DNA from: Aeromicrobium stalagmiti | GTDB lineage: Bacteria; Actinomycetota; Actinomycetes; Propionibacteriales; Nocardioidaceae | Direction: 5' to 3' | Length of the DNA: 64,000 nucleotides | Assembly: GCF_013283745.1 (NCBI RefSeq) | Contig: NZ_JABSTZ010000001.1 | Location: 1,692,406-1,756,405 of the forward strand | Shown here: piece by piece, positions 23,849-32,415 of the stretch | How the letters are laid out: each line of letters opens with the position of its first letter | How positions within the stretch are numbered: position 1 is the first letter of the stretch | The notes under the pieces: generated by a model | Database searches by the model: none | What the model was told of the DNA's origin: nothing | What the model saw: the letters and a program-made list of their open reading frames with translations, nothing else | Translations under genes and position numbers: made by a program

Positions 23849-26116
23849 CTACTTCGTGACCGTGAACGATCCTGCAGCGGTCGTCGCAGTTCGGGCGAAG
23901 CGTGCGTTGCCCGCGAACTTCACCGAGACCTTCCACGTGCCCTTGGCCAGCTTCGGGATCGTGACGTCCGCCCGGCCGGCGGAGACGTACTTCGTCTTGG
24001 TCCTGGTCGACTGGCCCGACTTCTTGAACGTGACCGTGACCGTGCCGTACGGCGTGACGCCGCCCGTCAGGGCCTTGAGGTAGACGGTGGTCCGCCCGGC
24101 CTTCCTGGTGGTCGGCTTCGTCGTGCTGCCGCGCGTCGCGGCGACCTTCGCCGCCGTGATGGTCAGCGACGTGGTCGTCGACGAGCCGTGGTTGGCCTCG
24201 TCGCCGGCGTAGGAGTAGACGACTGATCTCGCACCGACGTCGGTCGTGCGTGACAGGGCCAGCGTCGCGACTCCCGCGCCGTCCAGCACGCCGGTGCCGA
24301 CCGTCGTCGAGCCGATCTTCGCGGTGACGCTTCCCGTGGGGGTCGGCGCGCCGTCCTCGGTGTCGACCGTGACCTTCGCGGTACGGGCCGCGCCGTACGG
24401 CGACGACGCGGCGACCCCGACGACCGAGAGGGTGGTCTCGGCAGGCTCGACGGGAGCCTCCTCGATCGTGACCGGGACCGACTCGGAGGTGGACCCGAAG
24501 GCGCTGTCGCTGCCGAGGTAGGTGACCTTCAGGTCGCCCTCGCCGGCCTCGATGCTCGCCGGGAGCTCGAGCGTCGCGCGGCCGTTGTCGCCGAGCGTGG
24601 CCGTGTCCACGACGTCGCCGCTCCCGGCGCCGTCTGCGGTGTACTCCAGCTCGACCTCACCGGCCGCTGCGTCACCGGACGGGACGGAGACGTCGGTGAT
24701 GACGGGTGTGGCCGTGCCCTCGGTGCCGCTGTAGGCGGACCGGTCCAGGTCGACGGTCGTCGTGTCCTTGTCGACGAACGAGATCGGGGTGAAGGTCGAG
24801 TACTCGGGCACGGCGGCGTTGCCGGCGCGGTAGGTGTAGATGCCCCAGCTGCCCGAGTCCTTGGTGATGTCGCTCTTCTTGACCGTGAGGCTCGTGGAGA
24901 ACGATCCGTCGGCCGCTAGCTCGGTGTACGACGCCGCGCTCGGGTCCTGGGCGGGTGCTCCAGGGAACGAGCTGCTCGGGACGGCCCACTTCACGCTGCG
25001 ACCGTTGCGGGTCTGCGGATCGCCGAGGCCCCGGTTCGAGCTCGGCGGCGCCGGGGTGAGGGTGGGGTCCCACGGATCGGCGAAGCGGCCGAAGGCGATG
25101 TAGAGGCCGGACGCCTTGCCGGCGAACGGCGGCTGGGTGTTGCCGGCGGACAGGGCCGGGTTGAACCCGGTCCCGGTGACCGTCACGGTCTCCTCGGCGT
25201 CGTTGTCGAAGACGCTCTGCGAGATCGTCACCTCGCCCTGGTCGGTCGGGAACTTCACGTCGATCGGCAGCGGCGGCTTGTTGTCCTGCTTGCCGCCGCA
25301 CCCGGTCGAGTAGAAGTGGGCGAGCACCGACTGGCCCGAGACGTGACTGGAGAGGGCGGTGATGAGCTCCTGCGGCCATGCGCCCCACCATCCGGTCGTG
25401 CCCTCGGCTGCCGTGCACGTGCGGTTCTGCTGGGCCTGGCCCGCGGGGATCGTGGCCTCGACACCTTGGTAGTCGGGGGTGACGCGATAGCCGCGAGGCG
25501 TCTTGGCGCTCAGCGAGCCGGCATCGAACGTCGCGATGGTCAGCCGGCCGAAGCTCTGCTCGGGGAACGCCTCACCGGTCATCGAGGTGCCGGCGCCGAT
25601 GGTGAACTCGGCCTCGAGGCGGCCCGAACCGTCAGCGTCGACCGTGAGCGACGGATCGCTGTAGATCTCGTTGGGGGCGTTGTAGATCGCGGGGTAGGCG
25701 TTGACCGTGTAGCTGCCGGACCACTCGAGGTCGGCCGTGCCGGTCGCACGATCGATCGTGCCGTCCCCACCGGTGAACTTCACCGCGTTGGGCGCCTTGC
25801 CGGCCTTGGACGTCGGGAAGGACGTCGCCGGGACCGGGTCGACGACGTACTCGGTCTGCGGGGTCGGGTTGACCGGGGCGGTCGCGACGTTGCCCTGCAG
25901 GTACGAGGCGTCACCCGTGAAGTCCTTGAACGTCCACGGGCCGAAGATGCCGTCCTGGGCGTAGCCGCTGACACCCCAGGTGAACGTCGCGTTGTCGATC
26001 GTCTCCGGGGCGGCCTGGGCCGGTGTGGTCGTGACCGCGAGCGTGCCGGCGGCCAGTGCGCCGGCGGCTGTCAGCGCCAGCAGCCGGCTCCGCAGCCGGG
26101 TGGTGAAGGGGGACAT
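23849..26116 (-). CDS. Secreted HtaA-domain protein with heme-locus Ig-like domain and Big_3-type repeats
   Basis: A 755-residue exported protein, likely a cell-surface or released heme binder. ATG 26116 has AAGGAAG seven bases upstream and starts a signal peptide ending near TPAQA. An HtaA domain follows (begins FTWGVSGYAQ, ends near WPQELITAL and HFYSTGCGGK). A second domain of about 150 residues resembles the protein encoded at 27400-28512 (GLYIAFGRF, TFTPISF). The rest is Ig-like repeats and a basic terminal module. HtaA proteins bind heme in Corynebacterium. It is last in the hmu gene row, 85 bases after the second HtaA gene. No membrane anchor is seen. Confidence 0.87.
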   Translation of the reverse strand: MSPFTTRLRSRLLALTAAGALAAGTLAVTTTPAQAAPETIDNATFTWGVSGYAQDGIFGPWTFKDFTGDASYLQGNVATAPVNPTPQTEYVVDPVPATSFPTSKAGKAPNAVKFTGGDGTIDRATGTADLEWSGSYTVNAYPAIYNAPNEIYSDPSLTVDADGSGRLEAEFTIGAGTSMTGEAFPEQSFGRLTIATFDAGSLSAKTPRGYRVTPDYQGVEATIPAGQAQQNRTCTAAEGTTGWWGAWPQELITALSSHVSGQSVLAHFYSTGCGGKQDNKPPLPIDVKFPTDQGEVTISQSVFDNDAEETVTVTGTGFNPALSAGNTQPPFAGKASGLYIAFGRFADPWDPTLTPAPPSSNRGLGDPQTRNGRSVKWAVPSSSFPGAPAQDPSAASYTELAADGSFSTSLTVKKSDITKDSGSWGIYTYRAGNAAVPEYSTFTPISFVDKDTTTVDLDRSAYSGTEGTATPVITDVSVPSGDAAAGEVELEYTADGAGSGDVVDTATLGDNGRATLELPASIEAGEGDLKVTYLGSDSAFGSTSESVPVTIEEAPVEPAETTLSVVGVAASSPYGAARTAKVTVDTEDGAPTPTGSVTAKIGSTTVGTGVLDGAGVATLALSRTTDVGARSVVYSYAGDEANHGSSTTTSLTITAAKVAATRGSTTKPTTRKAGRTTVYLKALTGGVTPYGTVTVTFKKSGQSTRTKTKYVSAGRADVTIPKLAKGTWKVSVKFAGNARFARTATTAAGSFTVTK

Positions 26117-26201
26117 CGTGTGCTTCCTTTCGGGGGATCTCCGCGGAGGTGCCGGGGAGAGACGGGGACGGCGACGTCGTGGACGCGCCGGAACGAGTGG
26201 G

Positions 26202-27410
26202 TCAGGTCGCTCGGCGACGAGCGGCGGCGTAGGCGAACGGGCTGGCACCGGCCACGACGGCGGCCCCGAGGAGTGCGCCGCCGAGGATCCAGACCGGTCT
26301 GGTCCGCGGGCCCTCCGGCGGTGGTGCGGCACCGAGCACGGTCGACATTGGCTGCACCCGGGTCAGACCGGCGTCGGCCCTGACGGCTGCTGAGGTGACG
26401 GGAGCGTCGATCGGCGGTGAGGTCACCGCGGGGGGAGCGGCCGGGGTCTGGGCAGGTCGATCGACCGCGTCGTTGGTCGGGGTCGTCGTGCCCCCTCCGG
26501 TCGTCGGCGGATCGTCGGTCTCGACCGGCTCGTCGGCGGAGTAGCTCACCGTCACGGGCAGGGCGACCTTGTGGGCATCGGTCGAGCCACCGCTCGCGTA
26601 CCAGTACGAGCCGGACCCCGACGAGACCTGGTAGTCGATGAACGACTGGGGGAACGAGCCCCATGCATCACCCGATCGCACCTGCTGGGTCTGGTCGGCC
26701 GGAAGGTCGACCTCGACGCCCCGGTATGCGGGTGTCGCGTCGAAGCCGCGGCCGTCGTCGAGGTCCACGGCGCCGAGCCGGGCGAGCACCACGTCGTCGA
26801 CCGGCTCGATCGCCTCCCACCGGTCCAGGTCCGTCATCGAGGAGCCGTAGCCGCTGAGCGTGGCGGTGAGGGTGCCGACGCCGTCCTTCACCGTCAGCTC
26901 GGGGTCGGTGACGTAGAAGAAGCTGTAGCCGGAGTAGTAGAGCACCGTGAACGACCCCGTCCACCGGATCGTCGCCGTCCCCGCATCAGGGTCGACCGCG
27001 CCCGTGCCGCCGTCGACGACGACCTCGTGGTTGCTGAACGGCCCGTTGGTGCCCGCCATCGCGGCGCCCCTCGAGTCCGTCCGAAGACCCGCCCAGGTGG
27101 CGAGCGACCACGACGAGGACGAGGCGGAGAACTTCTCGATGCGGACGTCGCCGGTCGAGGCGTCCCAGCCCGACTCCTTGAGGGTGACCCCGCCGCGTCC
27201 TGGATTGGCGATCTTGCCGGCCGAGAAGAAGTTGAAGGTCCCTGGTGCGAACGCACGGTTGTTCGACTCGTTGTTGAAGCCCCAGCGCAGCTGGGCGTCG
27301 CTCACCGTGAAGGCAGGTCGCGGGGTGGCAGCGACCGTCGCCGAGGCCGTGACGAGCACGACAGCGACGGCCACGAGAGCGGCCAGGGCCGTTCGGATCT
27401 CAGAGCGCAT
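26202..27410 (-). CDS. Membrane-anchored HtaA-domain heme-binding protein
   Basis: A 402-residue protein with a signal peptide (residues 1-32), one HtaA domain (about 38-280: LRWGFNN at its start, SFPQSFIDYQ and YWYASGGSTDAHK at its end), a Thr/Pro-rich linker and one C-terminal membrane helix followed by AAARRRAT. Surface HtaA proteins capture heme from hemoglobin and pass it to HmuT in Corynebacterium. The start overlaps the upstream gene by 11 bp, so it belongs to the hmu operon. Conserved Tyr and His residues that coordinate heme in HtaA are plausible here but cannot be pinpointed by eye. Confidence 0.87.
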   Translation of the reverse strand: MRSEIRTALAALVAVAVVLVTASATVAATPRPAFTVSDAQLRWGFNNESNNRAFAPGTFNFFSAGKIANPGRGGVTLKESGWDASTGDVRIEKFSASSSSWSLATWAGLRTDSRGAAMAGTNGPFSNHEVVVDGGTGAVDPDAGTATIRWTGSFTVLYYSGYSFFYVTDPELTVKDGVGTLTATLSGYGSSMTDLDRWEAIEPVDDVVLARLGAVDLDDGRGFDATPAYRGVEVDLPADQTQQVRSGDAWGSFPQSFIDYQVSSGSGSYWYASGGSTDAHKVALPVTVSYSADEPVETDDPPTTGGGTTTPTNDAVDRPAQTPAAPPAVTSPPIDAPVTSAAVRADAGLTRVQPMSTVLGAAPPPEGPRTRPVWILGGALLGAAVVAGASPFAYAAARRRAT

Positions 27411-28512
27411 GAGCGGCCTCTCCCGTCGGAGCCGTGCCGTGGGGCCGGTCGGTGGTGCGGTGCCGCCTGCGGAGCGAGCGGACGCGCATCGCCGCGAACG
27501 ACACGGCGCTGAGCAGGGCGAGCGTTGCGACGGCGACGAACGCGAAGGGCACCCAGGTCGGGAGCCCGTCCGCCTCGTCGGCGATGGCGGCCGTGTCGGC
27601 CGCAATCGGGAAGTTGACCGTCGGTGCTGCCCCTGAGGCCGCGCCGGTCAGGCGCAGGACGTGGGTGCCGGCGGTCGTGCCCGCCGGCAGCTGGAGGACG
27701 CCGGCTATCTCGCCCGAGGCACCCGCAGCGAGCGGCCCGACCGCAGCACGCCCGTCGTCGAGCGTCGCGACGACCTGCTCCCCGGGGGTGAACCCACTGC
27801 CGGTGAACGACAGCACCCGGCCGACGACCGCCGTGCTCGTGTCGACGGCAGCCGCAGCGTCGGCAGCCTTGGCCCGGGTCGAGGCCTTGTCGTCCGTGCT
27901 CGGATCGTCTGCAGCCGTCTGCGGTTCGGCGGCCGCGTCCGTCGGCGGTGCCTGGCGGTCGAGGGACGAGAACGACACCGGGGTGAAGGTCTCGTTGCGG
28001 GCGTTCTTGACGCCGTGTGCGCCGATCGTGATGACGCCGCACGTGACCTTGCGGCAGTCGACCGTCACGACCTTGCCGGCGCGGTCGACGGTCCTGAACG
28101 TGGCACCGGGCACGGTCATCGACGTCGACCAGGTCCCGTCGGCTGCGATCGTGCCGCCGTTCGCCGCGCCGGCGGTGTCGCTGCCGGGGAAGGCGACGAA
28201 TCGTTGGAAGCCCTGGTTGTTCTTCGCCTCGCTGTCGGGGACGTAGCGGTAGTCGGCGCCGACCTGACCGCCCTTGCTGGGGCGCCAGGTGCCGCTCACC
28301 GTCCCGAAGAAGACGTAGACGCCACCGTGGCCGCCCTTGATCGACTGGAAGCCCGCGCCCCGGACCGAGATCCTGGTGGCGTACTCCGGGTCGATCGCGG
28401 TCGAGCCCTGGTCGTTGGCGACGGTGACCCGGGCGGCGGCCTGCGCCGGCAACGGGACGAGCAGGGTGCTCGCGGCGACGGCCGCGAGGGTCAGGAGAGC
28501 ACGGGTGCGCAT
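27400..28512 (-). CDS. Membrane-anchored heme-locus protein with Ig-like domain
   Basis: A 370-residue exported protein: signal peptide (1-24, ending PLPAQA), a first domain of about 160 residues (ISVRGAGFQ, GGVYVFFGTV, TFTPVSF), an Ala/Asp-rich linker, a second Ig-like domain (LSFTGSGFTPGEQV), then a C-terminal transmembrane helix and an Arg-rich tail. The first domain is shared with the middle of the protein encoded at 23849-26116, which ties it to heme uptake. In Corynebacterium the comparable gene position is filled by htaC-like genes. The ATG has GAGGAG upstream and lies 22 bp inside the end of hmuV. Function beyond surface heme handling is unknown. Confidence 0.75.
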   Translation of the reverse strand: MRTRALLTLAAVAASTLLVPLPAQAAARVTVANDQGSTAIDPEYATRISVRGAGFQSIKGGHGGVYVFFGTVSGTWRPSKGGQVGADYRYVPDSEAKNNQGFQRFVAFPGSDTAGAANGGTIAADGTWSTSMTVPGATFRTVDRAGKVVTVDCRKVTCGVITIGAHGVKNARNETFTPVSFSSLDRQAPPTDAAAEPQTAADDPSTDDKASTRAKAADAAAAVDTSTAVVGRVLSFTGSGFTPGEQVVATLDDGRAAVGPLAAGASGEIAGVLQLPAGTTAGTHVLRLTGAASGAAPTVNFPIAADTAAIADEADGLPTWVPFAFVAVATLALLSAVSFAAMRVRSLRRRHRTTDRPHGTAPTGEAAHAL

Positions 28513-29291
28513 GACGACTCCTCGGTGTGGGTGATCAGGTGGGGGAGGACGACGAGGCGGCTCGCGTGGTCGATGACGTCGACCGGGTGTCCATAGACCT
28601 CGGCGAGGATCTCGGGCGTGATCACGTCGCGGGGGGCGCCGTCGGCGTGCAGCCGACCGTTCGCCAGGACGCAGATGCGGTCGGCGTGGGCAGCCGCGAC
28701 GGTCAGGTCGTGCAGCACCGCGACGACGGCGTGACCGTCGGCAGCGAGGCGACGGGCCTGTGCGAGCACCTGCTCCTGGTGGCGGATGTCGAGCGCGGCG
28801 GTCGGCTCGTCGAGCAGCACGAGCGGCGTCTGCTGGGCCAGCACGCGGGAGAAGGACGTCCGCGCCTTCTCCCCGCCGGACAGGGTCGGGAACGAGCGCT
28901 CGGCCAGGGTGAGGACGTCGGTGCGCTCCATCGAGTCGGCGACGACGACGTCGTCGAGATCCTCCTCGGGCAGACGGGCCCAGGGGGCGCGTCCCATGCG
29001 CACGACGTCGACGACGCGAAAGCCGAAGGCCAGACGTTGCTCCTGGGGGAGCACGGCTCGCTCGCGGGCGAGCGCCGCGACCTTCCACCCTCGAAGGCGC
29101 GTGCCGTCGAGCACAGCCTCGCCGTCGGTCGGCTCGATGTCGCCGGCCATGACGCTCAGCAGGGTCGTCTTGCCTGCGCCGTTGGGTCCGACGAGTGCGA
29201 CGAGCTCGCCGGGGACGATCTCGAGGGTCACGTCGTGCAGGATCTGGTGGCCGCCGAGAGCGGCGGAGACGTGGGTCAGTCGGAGCGTCAC
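28491..29291 (-). CDS. hmuV: Heme ABC transporter ATP-binding protein
   Basis: The ATPase of the heme importer, 266 residues. Walker A GPNGAGKTT, signature LSGGEKAR, Walker B LVLLDEPTAALD and the switch His in VLHDL are all intact. I chose GTG 29291 (MTLRLTHVSAAL) because it fits the family N-terminus and starts 4 bases after the hmuU stop. An upstream GTG at 29309 with AGGA before it is the alternative and would add six residues and overlap hmuU. The 3' end overlaps the next gene by 22 bp. Confidence 0.93.
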   Translation of the reverse strand: MTLRLTHVSAALGGHQILHDVTLEIVPGELVALVGPNGAGKTTLLSVMAGDIEPTDGEAVLDGTRLRGWKVAALARERAVLPQEQRLAFGFRVVDVVRMGRAPWARLPEEDLDDVVVADSMERTDVLTLAERSFPTLSGGEKARTSFSRVLAQQTPLVLLDEPTAALDIRHQEQVLAQARRLAADGHAVVAVLHDLTVAAAHADRICVLANGRLHADGAPRDVITPEILAEVYGHPVDVIDHASRLVVLPHLITHTEESSCAPVLS

Positions 29292-29295
29292 CGGG

Positions 29296-30396
29296 TCACG
29301 CCCATCCACCGGCGGTCCTGCGCGTGCGGCGCAGGAGCCAGAAGAAGAACGGTCCGCCCACGAGCGACGTCAGCATCCCGATGGGAAGGTCGGCGCCGGT
29401 CATCGCCGTGCGGGCGATGAGGTCGGCCAGGAGCAGCAGGACGGCACCGGCCAAGGCGCTGGCCGGGACGAGCACACGATGACCCGGGCCGACGAGCATC
29501 CGGATCAGGTGGGGGACCACGAGCCCCACGAACGCGATGATGCCGGCGAACGAGACCGCGGCGGCGGTGAGCAGCGCGACCAGCACGATCGCGACGAGCC
29601 GCAGCCGCTCGACGTCGATGCCCACGTGCCGGGCGGCGCGGTCGCCCAGGGCGAGCACGTCGAGCCGGCGGGCCATGAGCATTGCTCCGGCGAGGCCCAC
29701 GACGACCAACGGCGCGACGACCCCGACGTGCTGCCAACGACTGCCGTTGAGGCTGCCGAGCTGCCAGAACACGATCTGCTCGCGCTCCTGCGTGTCGCCG
29801 AGGAAGATCATCAGGGCGAGGCCCGCGGCGCACACCGCGTTGACGGCGATGCCGGTCAGGACGAGTGTCACGACCTCGGTGCGGCCGTCGGCCCGGGACA
29901 GCGCGTAGACCAGCAGCGTCGTGACGAGGCCACCGACGAACGCGAACAGGGCCACGGTCCAGCTGCCGATGAGCTGGATCTGGAACACGATGACGATCGC
30001 AGCGGCGAAGGCAGCACCGGTGGACACGCCGACGACGCTCGGCTCGGCCAGCGGGTTGCCGAAGACGCCCTGCATGAGGGCCCCCGCGGTCGAGAGCGCC
30101 GCACCGACGACGATCGCCAGGGCGATGCGCGGGAACCGCACCTGCCAGAGCGTGTTGTCGCCCTGCGGGTGCGTCGGCAGCGTGCCCCGGTCGAGGCCGA
30201 TGCGATGCAGGATCGAGCCCCACACCTCGTGGGCGGGGATCGCGAGCTGTCCGCGTCCGGCCGCATAGACCGTGAGCAGCACGAGGCCGACCCCGAGGAC
30301 GACGAACAGCGCTGTGGCACGGACGGGGTGGCGACGGGGGAGGGAGGGAGCCGGGCGGACGGCCGTGCCGGCGCGCGAGACGAGGGTGGCCGTCAC
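29296..30396 (-). CDS. hmuU: Heme ABC transporter permease (FecCD family)
   Basis: A 366-residue integral membrane protein of the BtuC/FecCD type with about ten helices. Family landmarks are RFPRIALAIVVGAALSTAG, GNPLAEPSVVGVSTGA and FVGLVVPHLIR near the ATPase-contact loop. The GTG start overlaps the hmuT stop (GTGA), indicating coupled translation. The frame is open further upstream but that part lies inside hmuT. Confidence 0.94.
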   Translation of the reverse strand: MTATLVSRAGTAVRPAPSLPRRHPVRATALFVVLGVGLVLLTVYAAGRGQLAIPAHEVWGSILHRIGLDRGTLPTHPQGDNTLWQVRFPRIALAIVVGAALSTAGALMQGVFGNPLAEPSVVGVSTGAAFAAAIVIVFQIQLIGSWTVALFAFVGGLVTTLLVYALSRADGRTEVVTLVLTGIAVNAVCAAGLALMIFLGDTQEREQIVFWQLGSLNGSRWQHVGVVAPLVVVGLAGAMLMARRLDVLALGDRAARHVGIDVERLRLVAIVLVALLTAAAVSFAGIIAFVGLVVPHLIRMLVGPGHRVLVPASALAGAVLLLLADLIARTAMTGADLPIGMLTSLVGGPFFFWLLRRTRRTAGGWA

Positions 30397-31499
30397 TGCA
30401 TCGACTCCGGCGCGTAGATCGCCACGGCGAGCGAGTTGAGCACCTCGGCGGTGCGAGGGCCGAAGCTCAGGACCTGGCTGTCCTGCATGTCGACGATGCG
30501 CCGGTTCTGACCGGCCGGGGTGTTGGCGATCGCGGGCAGGCGATCGAGCAGCCCGTCGACGCCGCCGACTGACTCCAGGCCCTTCGACATCATGATGACG
30601 AGGTCGGGCTGGACCGAGATGATGGCCTCGTCGTTGACGGGCTTCATCCCGTTCCAGCCGATCTCCTGGGTGACGTCGTAGCCACCGAGCGCCTCGACGA
30701 GCCCGTCGGCGCCCGAGCCCTTTCCGAACATGTAGTAGACACCGGCCTGCCCGCGCACGTAGAGGAAGACCATCCGCAGCTTGTCCTGGACGGACGACGG
30801 CGCGATCGCCGCGATCTCGGCCTGGGTCGCCGTGACCTCGGCCTTGATGCGCTGGGCCAGCTGCTTGCCCTCGGCCGGGACGCCGAGCGCGGCGGCGACC
30901 TCCCGCGTCAGTGACCCGAGGTTGTCGAGGCTGCGACGAGAGTCGGTGACCACGACCGGTATGCCCGAGTCGCGCATCTGCAGGATGACGTCCCACGGAC
31001 CGAGCGACGTGTCGGTGATGATGACCGTGGGGTCGAGCTCGAGGATCGACTCGGCGTTGAGGTCGTGCCCGTTGCTCGTGACGAGCGGCAGCTTTGCCGC
31101 CTCGGCGAACTGGGTCGAGATGTCGCGGCCGACGACCTGGTCGCCGAGCCCGAGCTCGAACACGGTCTGCGAGAGCGTGCCGTAGATGTCGAGCGCCAGG
31201 ATGCGGCTGGTGTCGGTGATCGTGACCCGGGTGCCCTGGGCGTCCGTGACGGTGACCGGCAGGTCCTGGTCGGGGGAGTCGGTGACCGGGTCGATCGCGC
31301 TGCTAGCGAGGGAGGCGTGGGTCTCGCCCTCGTACGCCTTGGGGTCGTCGAGGACGGTGGCGGCGGCGAGGTCGATCGCGGCAGAGCCATCGCTGCCGGT
31401 GGCGTTGCCGCCAGGCGTGGCGCCGCACGATGCGACGAAGCCGGCGACGAGCAGAAGCGCGGCGACACGTCGCGCAGTGCGGAGGGCGGGGCGGGACAC
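30393..31499 (-). CDS. hmuT: Heme-binding lipoprotein
   Basis: The substrate-binding component, 368 residues. A signal peptide with lipobox VASC anchors it at Cys25. The TroA/FepB-type fold is visible in DISTQF, DPTVIITDTS and the C-terminal helix region. An insert of about 60 residues between the lipid anchor and the fold is rich in small residues. The GTG start has AAGGAA seven bases upstream. It is the first gene of the minus-strand row and faces the iron-box region shared with heme oxygenase. Confidence 0.92.
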   Translation of the reverse strand: MSRPALRTARRVAALLLVAGFVASCGATPGGNATGSDGSAAIDLAAATVLDDPKAYEGETHASLASSAIDPVTDSPDQDLPVTVTDAQGTRVTITDTSRILALDIYGTLSQTVFELGLGDQVVGRDISTQFAEAAKLPLVTSNGHDLNAESILELDPTVIITDTSLGPWDVILQMRDSGIPVVVTDSRRSLDNLGSLTREVAAALGVPAEGKQLAQRIKAEVTATQAEIAAIAPSSVQDKLRMVFLYVRGQAGVYYMFGKGSGADGLVEALGGYDVTQEIGWNGMKPVNDEAIISVQPDLVIMMSKGLESVGGVDGLLDRLPAIANTPAGQNRRIVDMQDSQVLSFGPRTAEVLNSLAVAIYAPESMQ

Positions 31500-31547
31500 A
31501 GGGGGTTCCTTCGATCCGGAGGGCTTCGCGATCTCCCGACCGTGAAG

Positions 31548-31586
31548 TAAGGTGACGCTAATATTTATTAGGGTTGCCTATCCATA
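31548..31586. promoter_or_regulatory. Two adjacent DtxR/IdeR-like iron boxes
   Basis: Two 19-bp sites offset by 20 bp, 31548-31566 and 31568-31586. By hand alignment they match the TTAGGTTAGGCTAACCTAA consensus at about 12 and 13 of 19 positions. They lie between hmuT and hmuO and overlap the proposed hmuO -35, so iron-dependent repression of both directions is likely. Confidence 0.7.
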
Positions 31587-31602
31587 CTGTGACTTATATC
31601 AT
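31574..31602 (+). promoter_or_regulatory. Candidate hmuO promoter
   Basis: TTGCCT (31574-31579), a 17-nt spacer and TATCAT (31597-31602). Transcription would start near 31609, giving a leader of about 68 nt that begins inside the 36-bp dyad. Confidence 0.45.
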
Positions 31603-31636
31603 GACAGACTGTCAGCACATGCTGACGATGTGTCAT
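31601..31636. promoter_or_regulatory. 36-bp nested dyad between iron boxes and hmuO
   Basis: The inner perfect inverted repeat GTCAGCA-CA-TGCTGAC (31611-31626) and the outer pair ATGACA/TGTCAT (31601-31606 and 31631-31636) share one axis. Fourteen of 18 paired positions match overall. It covers the predicted transcription start of hmuO and may bind a second, heme-responsive regulator or form a leader hairpin. Confidence 0.5.
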
Positions 31637-31676
31637 AACCTTGAGCACGTCATCACCCACGACGCAGGAGCCGACC

Positions 31677-32327
31677 ATGACCGTGACCGCCGAGAACCAG
31701 GCGACGTCCCTGTCGACGCTGCTGCGCACGGGCTCGCAGGCCGAGCACACGGCGGCAGAGGGGTCGAGCTTCATGTCCGAGCTGCTGGCCGGCCGCATCG
31801 ACGAGGCCGGCTATGCGCACTTCCTCGGTCTGCTCCGCCGGGTCTACGAGGCGTTGGAGACCGCGGCCCGTGCCCTGGCCGACGATCCGCTGGCCTCCGC
31901 CGTCATCGATCCGTCGATCGAGCGTCTCGCCGCGATCGACGCCGACATCGAGCACTGGGGGAGCACCGTCGTCGCCAGCCCGGCGACCGACGCGTACGTC
32001 GCCCGCATCCAGAAGTCCACGAGCTGGGGCGGGCTCTTCATCGCCCACCACTACACGCGCTACCTGGGTGACCTGTCGGGTGGCCAGGCGATCGGACGGA
32101 TCCTCGGTCGCGAGTTCGACCTCGACGGCGCGGGGGTCGCGTTCTACGAGTTCGCCGCGGTCCCCAAGCCCAAGCTCTACAAGGATGCCTATCGGGCCCG
32201 TCTCGACGCCTTGCCTCTCGACGACCTCGACCGTCAGCGGGTGCTCGACGAGGTCAAGGCCGTCTTCGGTCTGAACGGCGGCATCTTCGCCGAGATGACG
32301 ACCTATCTCGACGTCTACCGGCGCTGA
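31677..32327 (+). CDS. hmuO: Heme oxygenase (biliverdin-producing)
   Basis: Opens the heme ring in the cytosol to release iron, CO and biliverdin. The 216-residue protein has the usual HmuO length. The proximal His lies in QAEHTAAEGS near residue 22, and the flexible distal helix is YLGDLSGGQAIGR. ATG 31677 has AGGAG six bases upstream. It diverges from the hmuTUV/htaA row across a 177-bp control region, completing an import-and-degrade pathway for heme iron. Confidence 0.95.
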   Translation: MTVTAENQATSLSTLLRTGSQAEHTAAEGSSFMSELLAGRIDEAGYAHFLGLLRRVYEALETAARALADDPLASAVIDPSIERLAAIDADIEHWGSTVVASPATDAYVARIQKSTSWGGLFIAHHYTRYLGDLSGGQAIGRILGREFDLDGAGVAFYEFAAVPKPKLYKDAYRARLDALPLDDLDRQRVLDEVKAVFGLNGGIFAEMTTYLDVYRR

Positions 32328-32403
32328 CGTCGCCCGATCCCGGGTCGTCCGGGGGCTGTGGAAACTGCTGTGATCGCAGGGGGTTGGTGTCAGTGGTGGC
32401 CTC

Positions 32404-32409
32404 TAGGGT
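32404..32409 (+). promoter_or_regulatory. Candidate leaderless -10 box for the DUF222/HNH gene
   Basis: TAGGGT lies 6 nt before ATG 32416. Confidence 0.5.
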
Positions 32410-32415
32410 TGAAGC

